In this document: positions 17,443 to 25,906 of the stretch, in pieces
Layout of the letters: each line of letters opens with the position of its first letter
Position numbering within the stretch: the stretch's first letter is position 1
Source: Candidatus Magnetocorallium paracelense
Lineage (GTDB): Bacteria > Nitrospirota > Thermodesulfovibrionia > Thermodesulfovibrionales > Magnetobacteriaceae
Direction of reading: 5' to 3'
Assembly (NCBI GenBank): GCA_029001845.1
Contig: JAREWP010000015.1
Span: 1-64,000, forward strand
Length of the DNA: 64,000 bases
Notes under the pieces: generated by a model
What the model was told of the DNA's origin: nothing
Databases searched by the model: none
Seen by the model: the letters and a program-made list of their open reading frames with translations, nothing else
Program-made: the position numbers and the translations under genes

Positions 17443-18582
17443 TCAACATGGGTAATCTTCAGCAAGCTCCGTTTCGTTTGCAGGTTCATTGCTATCAGGT
17501 TCCCTGTTTAACACCTTCTTCTTTTCCTCCGATTTGTCGTTCTTATTTTGAGCATCATCCGGAGTGCTATTTTCCTTTTTTAAGATATGTTCAAAATGCT
17601 CATTAAGCTTACGATCTAAATTATTTATTGCTTCAACAGCCCTTGTGATTTGGTCATCGCGAGACTGATCGGCAACATCACTTTTCACAGATCTCATTTT
17701 TATGAAATTTCTAAATTGTACTGCTTCCTGTCGGATTATATTAATGTTATAAAATAATATGACCATCAGAACAGTTAGTATGAAAAAAAACAGTGACTGA
17801 ACAAGTGGGAATGTAAAGCGTTTCTTCTCCTTTTTCAGCACCTTTTTTTTCTGTTCCTTTGGTTCATCAACTATCGCTACGTCCTTTATGCTCGATTCCT
17901 GAGCGTCACCAGCAATGGGATATTTCTCTTTATCAGACAGCTTCTCCTCAACCTGTTTTGCATAAGTCTTTGGCGGAGTGGGAAGGTTTTGCCATGAAAT
18001 CAAGGTTTCCTGTTTTAAGTCAGGAATCTCATAAAACGATCTTAGCACCCTTGGTTCGATTCTATTATCGATCCATTTAAAGAAACCACCCTCATTGCGC
18101 CTCGGATCGAGAACCAAAGCAATTTGATATGTTTCCCTGAAATAATTTTCATGAATGAAAATATCCCTGTCAGACAGAAAGACACCATGTCCCGGGTGTG
18201 AATGATACCATCCCAACACTTTTTTATCCGGAAAACGGCCCTGATGCTCCTCATATAATGAAGAAAAAGTCCTATTCGTAAACTCGAGCTCACAAAGAGC
18301 CGCTTTTGTATGAAGGGCTTCCAGGGAAGAGTCTATAACTATATATGGAATATAAGTTTCAACATCCTCGCAGTAATCGCCTAGAAGAAAACCGCCTGTT
18401 TCCCTATTCATATCCAATGAAACATGATCGACTATAATCTGGTAAACTCTTTGTGTAATATGAATATCTATGCTCTTTTCCTCATGCATTGTGTACAAAA
18501 GCCGTTGAGATGGCAGGGGTCTGGCTGAAGGTCCGTTTTGGGCATCTGTCGAGAGTATCCTTATCATCGGTTTCTTAATCAT
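17443..18582 (-). CDS. Membrane-anchored JAB/JAMM metallopeptidase (Ubl peptidase) A
   Basis: 379 aa. The JAB domain spans about residues 36-170 with every zinc-site element: E61 in ETGGFLLG, H127-S-H129-P-G, S137 and D140 (H-x-H-x7-S-x2-D). This family removes ubiquitin-like proteins from targets or trims their C-termini. A basic stretch precedes one TM (about 275-297), and a charged coiled-coil tail of about 80 residues follows. The catalytic domain should therefore be cytosolic and the tail periplasmic. It lies 17 bases downstream of a second JAB gene, which is unusual because one JAB usually suffices per cassette. The paralogue differs in having extra TM segments and a zinc ribbon. Confidence 0.92.
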   Translation of the reverse strand: MIKKPMIRILSTDAQNGPSARPLPSQRLLYTMHEEKSIDIHITQRVYQIIVDHVSLDMNRETGGFLLGDYCEDVETYIPYIVIDSSLEALHTKAALCELEFTNRTFSSLYEEHQGRFPDKKVLGWYHSHPGHGVFLSDRDIFIHENYFRETYQIALVLDPRRNEGGFFKWIDNRIEPRVLRSFYEIPDLKQETLISWQNLPTPPKTYAKQVEEKLSDKEKYPIAGDAQESSIKDVAIVDEPKEQKKKVLKKEKKRFTFPLVQSLFFFILTVLMVILFYNINIIRQEAVQFRNFIKMRSVKSDVADQSRDDQITRAVEAINNLDRKLNEHFEHILKKENSTPDDAQNKNDKSEEKKKVLNREPDSNEPANETELAEDYPC

Positions 18583-18599
18583 AATCCTCTTTTTTTTAT

Positions 18600-20309
18600 T
18601 TAAGGTTGATTTATAGAGAGCATCAATTCGGTTTCTTTAGTCATCGTGTTATTGTCACCGGATGTGAAGATAATGACAACCGGTTCTTCTTTGGCTATAT
18701 CGGTTTCTTTAATTTCATATTCAGATTGCCAGGGATTATTGCTTTCAGTTGCACTGTTTCCTAAACTATCCTCTAAATTAAGCGTCTCAGTTATATTACC
18801 GATCTTAAACAACCCTGATATAGGTTCTATAGAGTTATCGGTAAGCTCTACAGATAGCTTGATTATATCTCCTTTTGAAACACTGCTCTTTGATTGCAGT
18901 TTCTTCTCACCAATGTTTGTAAATTTGATTAACTTCACTTTCTCTATTTTTATTTGAGGCGTACTTGGAGTTTCATCTTTTCCCTTTTTGTCTGCTTCCG
19001 CTGTATCGACGTTAGTTTTATTTTCATCGCTGATTATATCTTCCGCAACGGCTAGTTGTTTATTATTATTGTTGAGGTTTTTATGGAGTGTCGGACTACT
19101 TGTATCCACTCGGTTCAAAATATCGGGCTTTAAGTGGATGTGAGCAGTAGCTGCACCGGTGTCATTAGTGGATGGCTTAGCGATATTTTCCTTTTTTTTA
19201 TTGTCTATAACAGGAAGCAATGTGATCGTTGAGCTGAGCATGAGAGCTAAAATAATTAATGAAAAAGACGCCATATCGATTAGACGATTTTTTATCGAAT
19301 TCTTAAAGAAACCTTTGATTAATATAATAATTGCGATATTGAATAAAAAAAAGGGCGAGCTTTTTTGTATGATATCAATTAAAGTATGGATTGGGATTTG
19401 GAATTTTCTTAGAAATAAATAAAACAATAAGCAATTCAGTGTAACACCGAATGACAGGAAGGCATAAAAGCTTATTTTTTGCTTCGCTGTTGATTGTTCC
19501 GGTTCATCGTGAACTAAAGCTTTATCCTCATGTTGAGTGGAGTCGTTAGTTTCTCTTATCTTAATTCCGAGCTTAGAAGAATCCTCTCCTTTCAATGCCA
19601 TGATATCGGATCGGTTGGATATAAACTTATCGAGCTCGAAATTTTTACAATCCTTTTCTGATAATATTCTGCCCTTTCCGATCCATGAAAAAAACCCGCC
19701 TCTGTTTTTCTTTGTATCCAACACAAGGGCAACCTGCCACGACTCTTTGAAAAGGCTTTCATGTATAAAAATATCAGGATCGGATAACATTATGCCGTGC
19801 CCCGGATGGCTGTGATACCACCCGACAACCTGACGATCAGGGAAACGCCTGTTTCGTTCATTATCGATTTGAATCCATGTCTTGTGATTAAATTCCAACT
19901 TATAGTAATTAGAGACAGCATATTGCGCTTCTATAATATCTTCAATCACTATAAATTCAAACCTCTCTATCTCCTCTATGTATGCCTGTCCGATAAGCAC
20001 TCCTCCACGCTCATTGTCAGTGTCTCCCAAAACATGTTTAATCGCTTTCTTCATAGCAAATTCAGAATAAAAGATATAAAACTTACCATCTTGAGTAGAT
20101 ATTTCTATTTTTTGCAGATCAATTCCCATAGGGGGGAATTTACCTTGCATTGGCTTCATCGCAGAGGGTTTCGTAACAAAAACCCTGGGAGGCTTACCTG
20201 AGCTTGAAACGGGATTTACACATTGAATACATATTCCGTTTTTCGTCGTAATTTGTCCATTACAAACGTCGCAAACTGCTTTCGTTCCGGTATTCATTTT
20301 TGCTTTCAC
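18600..20309 (-). CDS. Multi-pass membrane JAB/JAMM metallopeptidase B with N-terminal zinc ribbon
   Basis: 569 aa from GTG at 20309, overlapping the E2 stop codon by one base. A four-Cys ribbon lies at C13-x2-C16 and C27-x2-C30. The JAB domain at ~75-215 has E100, H166-S-H168-P-G, S176 and D179. About three hydrophobic segments between ~275 and ~370 form a membrane domain. The C-terminal ~190 residues are a polar linker plus a beta-rich module that is likely extracytoplasmic. It is expected to cleave Ubl conjugates at the inner face of the membrane. The zinc ribbon may bind the Ubl or E2. The closest relative in the window is the neighbouring JAB A, with near-identical GWYHSHPGHG motifs. Confidence 0.92.
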   Translation of the reverse strand: MKAKMNTGTKAVCDVCNGQITTKNGICIQCVNPVSSSGKPPRVFVTKPSAMKPMQGKFPPMGIDLQKIEISTQDGKFYIFYSEFAMKKAIKHVLGDTDNERGGVLIGQAYIEEIERFEFIVIEDIIEAQYAVSNYYKLEFNHKTWIQIDNERNRRFPDRQVVGWYHSHPGHGIMLSDPDIFIHESLFKESWQVALVLDTKKNRGGFFSWIGKGRILSEKDCKNFELDKFISNRSDIMALKGEDSSKLGIKIRETNDSTQHEDKALVHDEPEQSTAKQKISFYAFLSFGVTLNCLLFYLFLRKFQIPIHTLIDIIQKSSPFFLFNIAIIILIKGFFKNSIKNRLIDMASFSLIILALMLSSTITLLPVIDNKKKENIAKPSTNDTGAATAHIHLKPDILNRVDTSSPTLHKNLNNNNKQLAVAEDIISDENKTNVDTAEADKKGKDETPSTPQIKIEKVKLIKFTNIGEKKLQSKSSVSKGDIIKLSVELTDNSIEPISGLFKIGNITETLNLEDSLGNSATESNNPWQSEYEIKETDIAKEEPVVIIFTSGDNNTMTKETELMLSINQP

Positions 20310-20926
20310 TAACTTTTAGAAATAATTCTTATTTTATTTCCGGCTCTGGGATTAACTGTTATTTTCCCTGTACTTTTTAAATTAACATCCACTCTTTTGG
20401 GTCTGAGTAATTCTCTTGTATCCACAGGTTTATCGATGGAAAGAATCCCTTTAGGCTCCGCCCAATCGCGGACCCATTTAGCAGCCTCACCATCGTAGGG
20501 ATAGGGAGGCTCATTTTTGGCATGATAGTTTTTGTACTGAATCATCTCTCCAATCATAATACAAATGCTATCGAGAGTCCTGTTCGCCGCCCACCATGCA
20601 GGATTTATGCAAGGACGATGAGGTTCCTTGTGCTCTATATTGGGGTGCCAGACAGGAGTCAGGCATCTCATTTGAGGTTGCTTTTTAGGGTAGTCGGCAT
20701 GCAAATAGATCTCCACTTGATGTAACTCAGCATATATTGGCTCCTGATTGTCATCGATTCCTTTTATGCCTTTGCATTTGTATGTAACTTTATATTTATC
20801 CGGCGGCATATTAGGCGAGTGGTCAATAACTTCAAAGCTTATAAGATCACTTCTTCCCGCAAGAGCGACCATCCGATTATGATCGGAAATTTTCCGTCTG
20901 TTTTGCGGAGTTAATTCTATTGCCAT
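20309..20926 (-). CDS. E2-like ubiquitin-conjugating (UBC fold) protein, cassette 1
   Basis: 205 aa. The UBC core is recognisable from its E2-type HPN motif (H94-P95-N96) after LTPVW, then the candidate catalytic Cys106 in PHRPCINPAWW, with helices following (SICIMIGEMIQY). Strands before this (KYKVTYKCKGIK, HQVEIYLHADYPKKQPQM) match the E2 meander and its Y-P-x(4-5)-P feature. It would accept the Ubl from the E1 as a thioester and pass it to a target, perhaps with a RING protein's help. The insert between HPN and Cys is longer than in eukaryotic E2s. The ATG overlaps the Ubl stop by one base, so the two are translationally coupled. Confidence 0.92.
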   Translation of the reverse strand: MAIELTPQNRRKISDHNRMVALAGRSDLISFEVIDHSPNMPPDKYKVTYKCKGIKGIDDNQEPIYAELHQVEIYLHADYPKKQPQMRCLTPVWHPNIEHKEPHRPCINPAWWAANRTLDSICIMIGEMIQYKNYHAKNEPPYPYDGEAAKWVRDWAEPKGILSIDKPVDTRELLRPKRVDVNLKSTGKITVNPRAGNKIRIISKS

Positions 20927-21201
20927 TAGGAAACCTCCCCTGCAATGATACTCTGGGTAATCGCAAAACTGCTTCCTCCTCCAAGTCCTGCTGAAGCCAG
21001 AGTTTCGTTGTCACTTAGTTCACGCCCCAAATCCTTGTTGTGAATTTTGTAACTTACAGGTTGACCATCGTTAGCGACTGTGGGCAGTGAAAGAGCTGTG
21101 ACAAGCTCCGGTATTATGTCACTAATCGGAACATCGTCGGGCAGCTCCACCTCAGAGGTTCCTCCTGTAGGTACTGTAATCTTTACTTCAATACTGGCCA
21201 T
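20926..21201 (-). CDS. Ubiquitin-like modifier (YukD/EsaB-like fold), cassette 1
   Basis: 91 aa. An N-terminal beta-hairpin (SIEVKITVPTGGTSEVEL) leads into the hallmark helix of YukD-like Ubls, DDVPISDIIPELVTALSLP, then beta-strands to the end. The second Ubl in this window (33893-34147) shares the DVPIxDxxP core. There is no terminal Gly-Gly. The tail is IIAGEVS with Gly88 three residues from the end, so one of the linked JAB peptidases may have to trim it before activation. AGGAGG lies 8 bases before the ATG. The gene sits between the RING and E2 genes, the classic place for a bacterial Ubl. Confidence 0.9.
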   Translation of the reverse strand: MASIEVKITVPTGGTSEVELPDDVPISDIIPELVTALSLPTVANDGQPVSYKIHNKDLGRELSDNETLASAGLGGGSSFAITQSIIAGEVS

Positions 21202-21249
21202 TGTAATTTCCTCCTATTAAATGTCAGATTATATGTTCAAAAGCTCTCT

Positions 21250-21714
21250 TTATATTTTATGATTCACTGCGCATTTACCGTCATTAGCCTCCCAGCAATC
21301 CTTATGATACTTGGCATTACATGTGGGACAAACTTCGAAACCGCCATTGCTTTCTGTTAATTCATTGCAGCAATAGACGCATTTCACATTTTCATCTATA
21401 GAAACGGAAAAAGGTTTGCCTGCAATAATTCCGGTTATTGCAACAGTATTATTTCGCCTGCCTGATTCAACCGCCTGATCGGAAGCTTTATATCCGGGAG
21501 TTAATACTCTGACATATTGCTCCTTTTTTAGTACTTTGACACGATTTCCCGAATAATCCGACCCACAGGAAGTTGATAAATAATTTGTATTATTCAAACG
21601 TCTTTTTCTCAGCCTGAATAATATAAATATCAGCAGGACAACAACGGCCCCTCCGATCGGCGCATAAACTTCTAGAGGTATATTATGTAAAATCGAGAAC
21701 ATCGCCTGCGTCAC
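21250..21714 (-). CDS. Single-pass membrane RING-finger protein (candidate E3), cassette 1
   Basis: 154 aa from GTG at 21714; ATG at 21702 is an alternative. A hydrophobic segment (about 18-33) is followed by the strongly basic RLRKRR, so the C-terminus should be cytosolic. Residues ~60-110 look like a small beta domain. Residues 112-152 form a RING-like zinc module: C112-x2-C115 (and C116), C129-x2-C132, H137, C140-W141, C148, H152. Spacing from CPxC to CW to the last Cys matches the vWA-RING protein exactly. Prok-RING domains have been reported next to bacterial Ubl/E1/E2/JAB genes. The gene overlaps the E1 gene by 20-32 bases. Confidence 0.86.
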   Translation of the reverse strand: MTQAMFSILHNIPLEVYAPIGGAVVVLLIFILFRLRKRRLNNTNYLSTSCGSDYSGNRVKVLKKEQYVRVLTPGYKASDQAVESGRRNNTVAITGIIAGKPFSVSIDENVKCVYCCNELTESNGGFEVCPTCNAKYHKDCWEANDGKCAVNHKI

Positions 21715-22879
21715 CGGTCAACTCAAAACTCATTGAGCGTTCATTTCCTACTGCCCTGATAATATGAAGCGGAGGAACGCCTATTTCATAAAGAGTCTTG
21801 TGTGAAAAATCCTCTTTTCCGGTAATTTTATTCGTAGTGGAGGGAACCATTAATTTGCCGCATCGCCTACAGTCCGATTCTTCCAAAAAGACTCTGCCGG
21901 TCGGTCTTAATACAAGCTCTTCTCTCCCGCACTCCGGACATTTTAAAGTTACAACCAGCTCATAGCCAAGCTCAATTATCGCCTCCGCACCTAAATGTTC
22001 CCCGATTATCTCCAACATCTCCTTTATTGTAGTGTCTGAGGCCTTATTCTCCTTTAGCTCAACGGGATCAGGGTAAGTATAGTGACTCATGCACTCTTCC
22101 TTTACAGGATATTCGGTTGTATATATAAGATTCGTCAAACCATTAAATACAATGGCCTTTCCGGATAATGAAAAATCATTCATTCCATGGAGCAGTTTTA
22201 ACGCTTCCTGTGACTGAATCCCTGCAATTATGGATGAAATCGTAGGGGTTGTAGGCACCTTGCCAAGGGTAATATTTTTTAATGCCAGGTCTTTACAGGG
22301 CATTCTCTGATCCAACAATACCCAATCCTGCTCAGAGAGCGTGCATTCATAACATGCGCCGTTATCAGGAGCAAAGACACGGGCTATTCCATAAAGCTCC
22401 TCTATAGCGCCGTCTACCCAGGGTTTATTCATATAACGGCAGGAACGATTAACCGACAGTCTGGCCTCTCTGTTATCAAGACACCCTATAATTACATCCA
22501 TTCTGCGAAATACCCCCAAACCGAGATCATGGTTCACATCGCCATCGAAAGTCTTTACCTTTACGGAAGAATTCATAGTTCTGACAGCCGATGCAGCAGT
22601 GTCCGTTTTCTTTTTACCATTGTCCACCTCCCTGAACAAAACCGATCTGCTCAGGTTCGCCGCCTCGATAGTGTCAACATCCAGGATAAAAAGATTTCCA
22701 ATGCCCATGAGTGCCATGTTTTTTATAACCTCGTTCCCAAGGGCGCCTGCGCCTACTACCATTACCTTTGCCTTTTCTATCTTATCCTGATCCCACCATG
22801 AGATAAGACGCAGTGTTCCGGCGCGGTCCCTTGACAAATCGGGAATTTTGACAATGCAGGATTTTTTTTGTTCAGACAT
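21683..22879 (-). CDS. E1-like Ubl-activating enzyme (ThiF fold), cassette 1
   Basis: 398 aa. The N-terminal ThiF/UBA domain has the nucleotide loop G43-A-G-A-L-G48, Asp68, the N-L-S-R motif (75-78) and D135-N136. A Cys pair at C176-x2-C179 is followed by C195 (RMPCKDL), which sits where MoeB/E1 enzymes carry the catalytic Cys. PTTPTISS then leads into the helix near the adenylation site. The C-terminal ~120 residues include a four-Cys ribbon (CPEC...CRRC). It should adenylate the Ubl C-terminus and pass it to the linked E2. The extended C-terminal region is not the eukaryotic UFD and may bind the E2. Confidence 0.92.
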   Translation of the reverse strand: MSEQKKSCIVKIPDLSRDRAGTLRLISWWDQDKIEKAKVMVVGAGALGNEVIKNMALMGIGNLFILDVDTIEAANLSRSVLFREVDNGKKKTDTAASAVRTMNSSVKVKTFDGDVNHDLGLGVFRRMDVIIGCLDNREARLSVNRSCRYMNKPWVDGAIEELYGIARVFAPDNGACYECTLSEQDWVLLDQRMPCKDLALKNITLGKVPTTPTISSIIAGIQSQEALKLLHGMNDFSLSGKAIVFNGLTNLIYTTEYPVKEECMSHYTYPDPVELKENKASDTTIKEMLEIIGEHLGAEAIIELGYELVVTLKCPECGREELVLRPTGRVFLEESDCRRCGKLMVPSTTNKITGKEDFSHKTLYEIGVPPLHIIRAVGNERSMSFELTGDAGDVLDFT

Positions 22880-22961
22880 AACCTATACCACCTTTCCTAA
22901 AATAAGGAATCAGATTTCAGAAAACAGGAGACAGAATGAAAAAAGCCTTGAACGATCACTA

Positions 22962-25904
22962 TCATTTTTTAATAGTCCCGGCATGTTCTTGGTGTTTATC
23001 GGCATTGCTGTTTTCACTATAATCACTCTCATTGCTCTTGTCATGTTCTAACATGCCTGAATCGCTTTCTCCATGATTGTATCCTTTAAAACTTATTGAC
23101 AACTGCTCTTCCTGAATTCTTTTAATCTCATCGCTGGGAACCGACAGTTCGACTTTTTCTCTTCTTTTTAATATCTCATTTTCACGATTATTTATTATTG
23201 CATTCTTTTTATCATAGGACTCCTGAGTGATCTCTTCGTTAATTAACTGAAGATAGAGACTCTCCTTATCTTTAATGAGTCCCTCGAGTTCCGTTCGATC
23301 TCTTTCAAGAAGCATATTGAGTACCTTTTTATTATGGTCATAAAGAATATTATCCCTGTCAACAAGCCTTTTCAGCCCGTCCTCATAAGTTTCATAAGCT
23401 ATCTTTCTCATAGCTTTGTTTCGTTCCGTAATGACTCTTGTCTCCTCGGCTTTGGCGGCATTTAAAATTTCAATGTTTTGTTTGACCCATGTTATGCCTC
23501 GATATTCATTCCTGTTAAAGATATGTTTGACAATTTCTTCGCAGTTAGAATCGTCGGGGTCATTTTTTATTATATTATGCTGCCTTACAAATCCTTTTAA
23601 CTCCTCAATAATCACTTTTGTCAAGGCAGGCTCGTCAATCTTTTGAGCCTTCTCATCGATATATGTAATCGAGCCGCGAATGTGGTAGGTCTCTCCGTTT
23701 TTAGCGTTCACGGCAATAGACTCATGGTCAATGTCTAGATAGAGTATTCTTGTCTCCTTTGTAGGGGTGATAGTTACAGATAAATTTGATAATACAAAGG
23801 ATTGATCTCTATAGCCCGGGAAATCACGTATCCATTTATCGCACTCCTCTAATGAGAGATAGTGAGATTGAGAATTTTCAGCCTTCATTTTCAAATAAGA
23901 CGATAACCCGTTAATTAATCTCTCCTTTTCAAAGATATCTATTGCAATGGTATAACCATCGATAATACCCTCAAGAAGATAACCTTTACTATTTGCGGTT
24001 TCCAGCTCCACTTGAACAGAGAGGTTAAAAAATTTATTATAATCGTTCAGTTCTGGCAGAGTAGCCGTTGCCACAGTTATGTCCAAGCCTTCGATAAAAC
24101 CGATTTTTTCAATAATTTCCTGAACCATTACAGGCGTTAAAGGACCATTGATATCTCCTGCCTCTTTAATCAATATGGATTCCAGACGCGCTCTGATAAG
24201 ATTTACGATCTTTTCGTTATCGCTGTTTTCATTATTACCGGAGCCTCTGCAATAAACCGCCACATTTTCCAGATAATAGGAATGCCCTGTGTTGGTTCTT
24301 AGAAAATAGGAATCGCTCTCTTCTTTTCCAAGGATCACAGTGATGGAATGAGTAACATTTTCGATTGTTACAAGCACAGTGTTAACAAAAAAACCATAAA
24401 GCTCCTTTCTCCCTTCCTCCTGAATCAGGCTCTCACACTCTTCAACCTTAGGAATTCCTGTGACTGTTCTAAAATACTTTGTTAACTCGCCAACAAGGTG
24501 AGTCTTGAATCTATCTGCACCATTCCATTCTTCCCTGATCACAAGGCAATCCAATGCTGCGTGTAATCGACAGAAAAAACCATCTCTGCTGCGCAATGTC
24601 GTCTCTAAGGAAATCTCTTCCGATTGCATCCGTTTATCGAACCGAATATACCGGATGCCGTTAAATCTTAGCTTATACTCTTCCTCCAGATTCAGCTCCT
24701 TGATAAACCACCTGATATGTTCCTCTGACTGTAACTGCCCTCCTCCGACAGCCATTTGCAGTTGTTCTTTAAAATAGAGCTCTACCTCCTCACCGGGAGA
24801 TGTCCTTAGTTGCGTCAGATAACTTATCTTGGCCTCGATTTCAATGATAATTCCTTCTCCGGCCTTTAACTGCAAAGGTAAATCGGAGCGTCCTAAGTGA
24901 AGTTCGACAGCTCTGTAGGTTAGCCTGGGTTCACGGGGGACATCTACAGCGTCAATAACCGAGGAGAAGTCATCCGGTCTGGGAGTTTCAAGCACGGCAT
25001 TTATTATCCGCCCCTTACTGAGAAAAGTATCGAATTTCTCGGCAAACACCTTTAGATAATCCGCTATTTTAGTTCTAAGCTGACGGATATTATCATTGGA
25101 CTCACTTCCTGTTCTGCCACGAACCTCAACCCACACTTCATATGTCTCCTGAATCCCGCTTGTCAGTTCAAGACCCGGTTTATCGAATATTCCCTGAGAG
25201 GATTGGACCGGATTCTCCTGCGGACCACCGGTTAATATTTTAATCTTACCGCTCTTTTGTCCTTCATCGCTTCCCAACACCCTGACACGTCCTGAAGTAT
25301 TGTCGTCAACGGACCTCGATGTCTCACTTCTATTAGAATTGACAAGACGTATCTTCGTCTTTTTAACAACATGAGAATTAACGGGGCTAAATGTTATGTC
25401 ATCGTCCACATGAAGCCAGAAGGCGAACTGCTTTGATTTGTCAATAATCCTTATGTTATTTAACTCTTTTACAGATACTTCCTCTCCAATGAGAGGTTGT
25501 ACAAGCACTTCTCTGCATGAATCCTCATCCAGCTCAGGCATGGTTTTAGCCTTGTTATTGAGATTCTGCTTTTTACGTTCTATAAGCAAGGAGAGAGAAT
25601 CCTCATCGCCATGAAATTGTTCTGCAACGATATCCGATTTCCTGCATTCGCAAACCAAATCTACTTTGACCTGATAAATCAGACCATTTAAGGAAACAAC
25701 CTCCTGTTCAAAAGGCACACTTATCGATTTTCTGCTCACCCTGTATCCAGGCTTATTCTTTATTAAAGGCAACCTCTGTCCGAATGTGAAGATTTTTGAT
25801 TTGATCTCACCATGGGAATCTTGAATTTGCACGATATCATACCCCTCACGCTGTTTCCAGTCAGTTTGAACTACCATTTTATATAATGATGTAAGATTAG
25901 GCAT
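22962..25904 (-). CDS. Large cytosolic protein with tandem SPFH-like repeats and C-terminal coiled coil
   Basis: 980 aa with no signal peptide or TM. I see about six diverged units of 100-130 residues, each with a strand-turn-strand pattern around a Gly (SLNGLIYQVKVDL, SRDGFFCRLHAALDCLV, TNTGHSYYLENVAVY, AKNGETYHIRGSITY). Helices follow, and in some units an EEC[ED] motif (VEECESLI, LEECDKWI). The last unit ends GITWVKQNIEILNAAKAEE and runs into a long charged coiled coil (~820-935). This layout resembles SPFH/band-7 domains, which assemble membrane microdomains, but the match is by eye only. It lies two bases after the 704-aa gene and upstream of E1, so it is probably a core structural partner of cassette 1. 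Confidence 0.75.
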   Translation of the reverse strand: MPNLTSLYKMVVQTDWKQREGYDIVQIQDSHGEIKSKIFTFGQRLPLIKNKPGYRVSRKSISVPFEQEVVSLNGLIYQVKVDLVCECRKSDIVAEQFHGDEDSLSLLIERKKQNLNNKAKTMPELDEDSCREVLVQPLIGEEVSVKELNNIRIIDKSKQFAFWLHVDDDITFSPVNSHVVKKTKIRLVNSNRSETSRSVDDNTSGRVRVLGSDEGQKSGKIKILTGGPQENPVQSSQGIFDKPGLELTSGIQETYEVWVEVRGRTGSESNDNIRQLRTKIADYLKVFAEKFDTFLSKGRIINAVLETPRPDDFSSVIDAVDVPREPRLTYRAVELHLGRSDLPLQLKAGEGIIIEIEAKISYLTQLRTSPGEEVELYFKEQLQMAVGGGQLQSEEHIRWFIKELNLEEEYKLRFNGIRYIRFDKRMQSEEISLETTLRSRDGFFCRLHAALDCLVIREEWNGADRFKTHLVGELTKYFRTVTGIPKVEECESLIQEEGRKELYGFFVNTVLVTIENVTHSITVILGKEESDSYFLRTNTGHSYYLENVAVYCRGSGNNENSDNEKIVNLIRARLESILIKEAGDINGPLTPVMVQEIIEKIGFIEGLDITVATATLPELNDYNKFFNLSVQVELETANSKGYLLEGIIDGYTIAIDIFEKERLINGLSSYLKMKAENSQSHYLSLEECDKWIRDFPGYRDQSFVLSNLSVTITPTKETRILYLDIDHESIAVNAKNGETYHIRGSITYIDEKAQKIDEPALTKVIIEELKGFVRQHNIIKNDPDDSNCEEIVKHIFNRNEYRGITWVKQNIEILNAAKAEETRVITERNKAMRKIAYETYEDGLKRLVDRDNILYDHNKKVLNMLLERDRTELEGLIKDKESLYLQLINEEITQESYDKKNAIINNRENEILKRREKVELSVPSDEIKRIQEEQLSISFKGYNHGESDSGMLEHDKSNESDYSENSNADKHQEHAGTIKK

Positions 25905-25906
25905 TA

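Noticed and set aside
20926-21201. Reading the YukD-like proteins as type VII secretion components (EsaB/YukD)
   Set aside because: No EssC-type ATPase or WXG100 protein is nearby, and each lies between E1 and E2 genes, which favours a modifier role.
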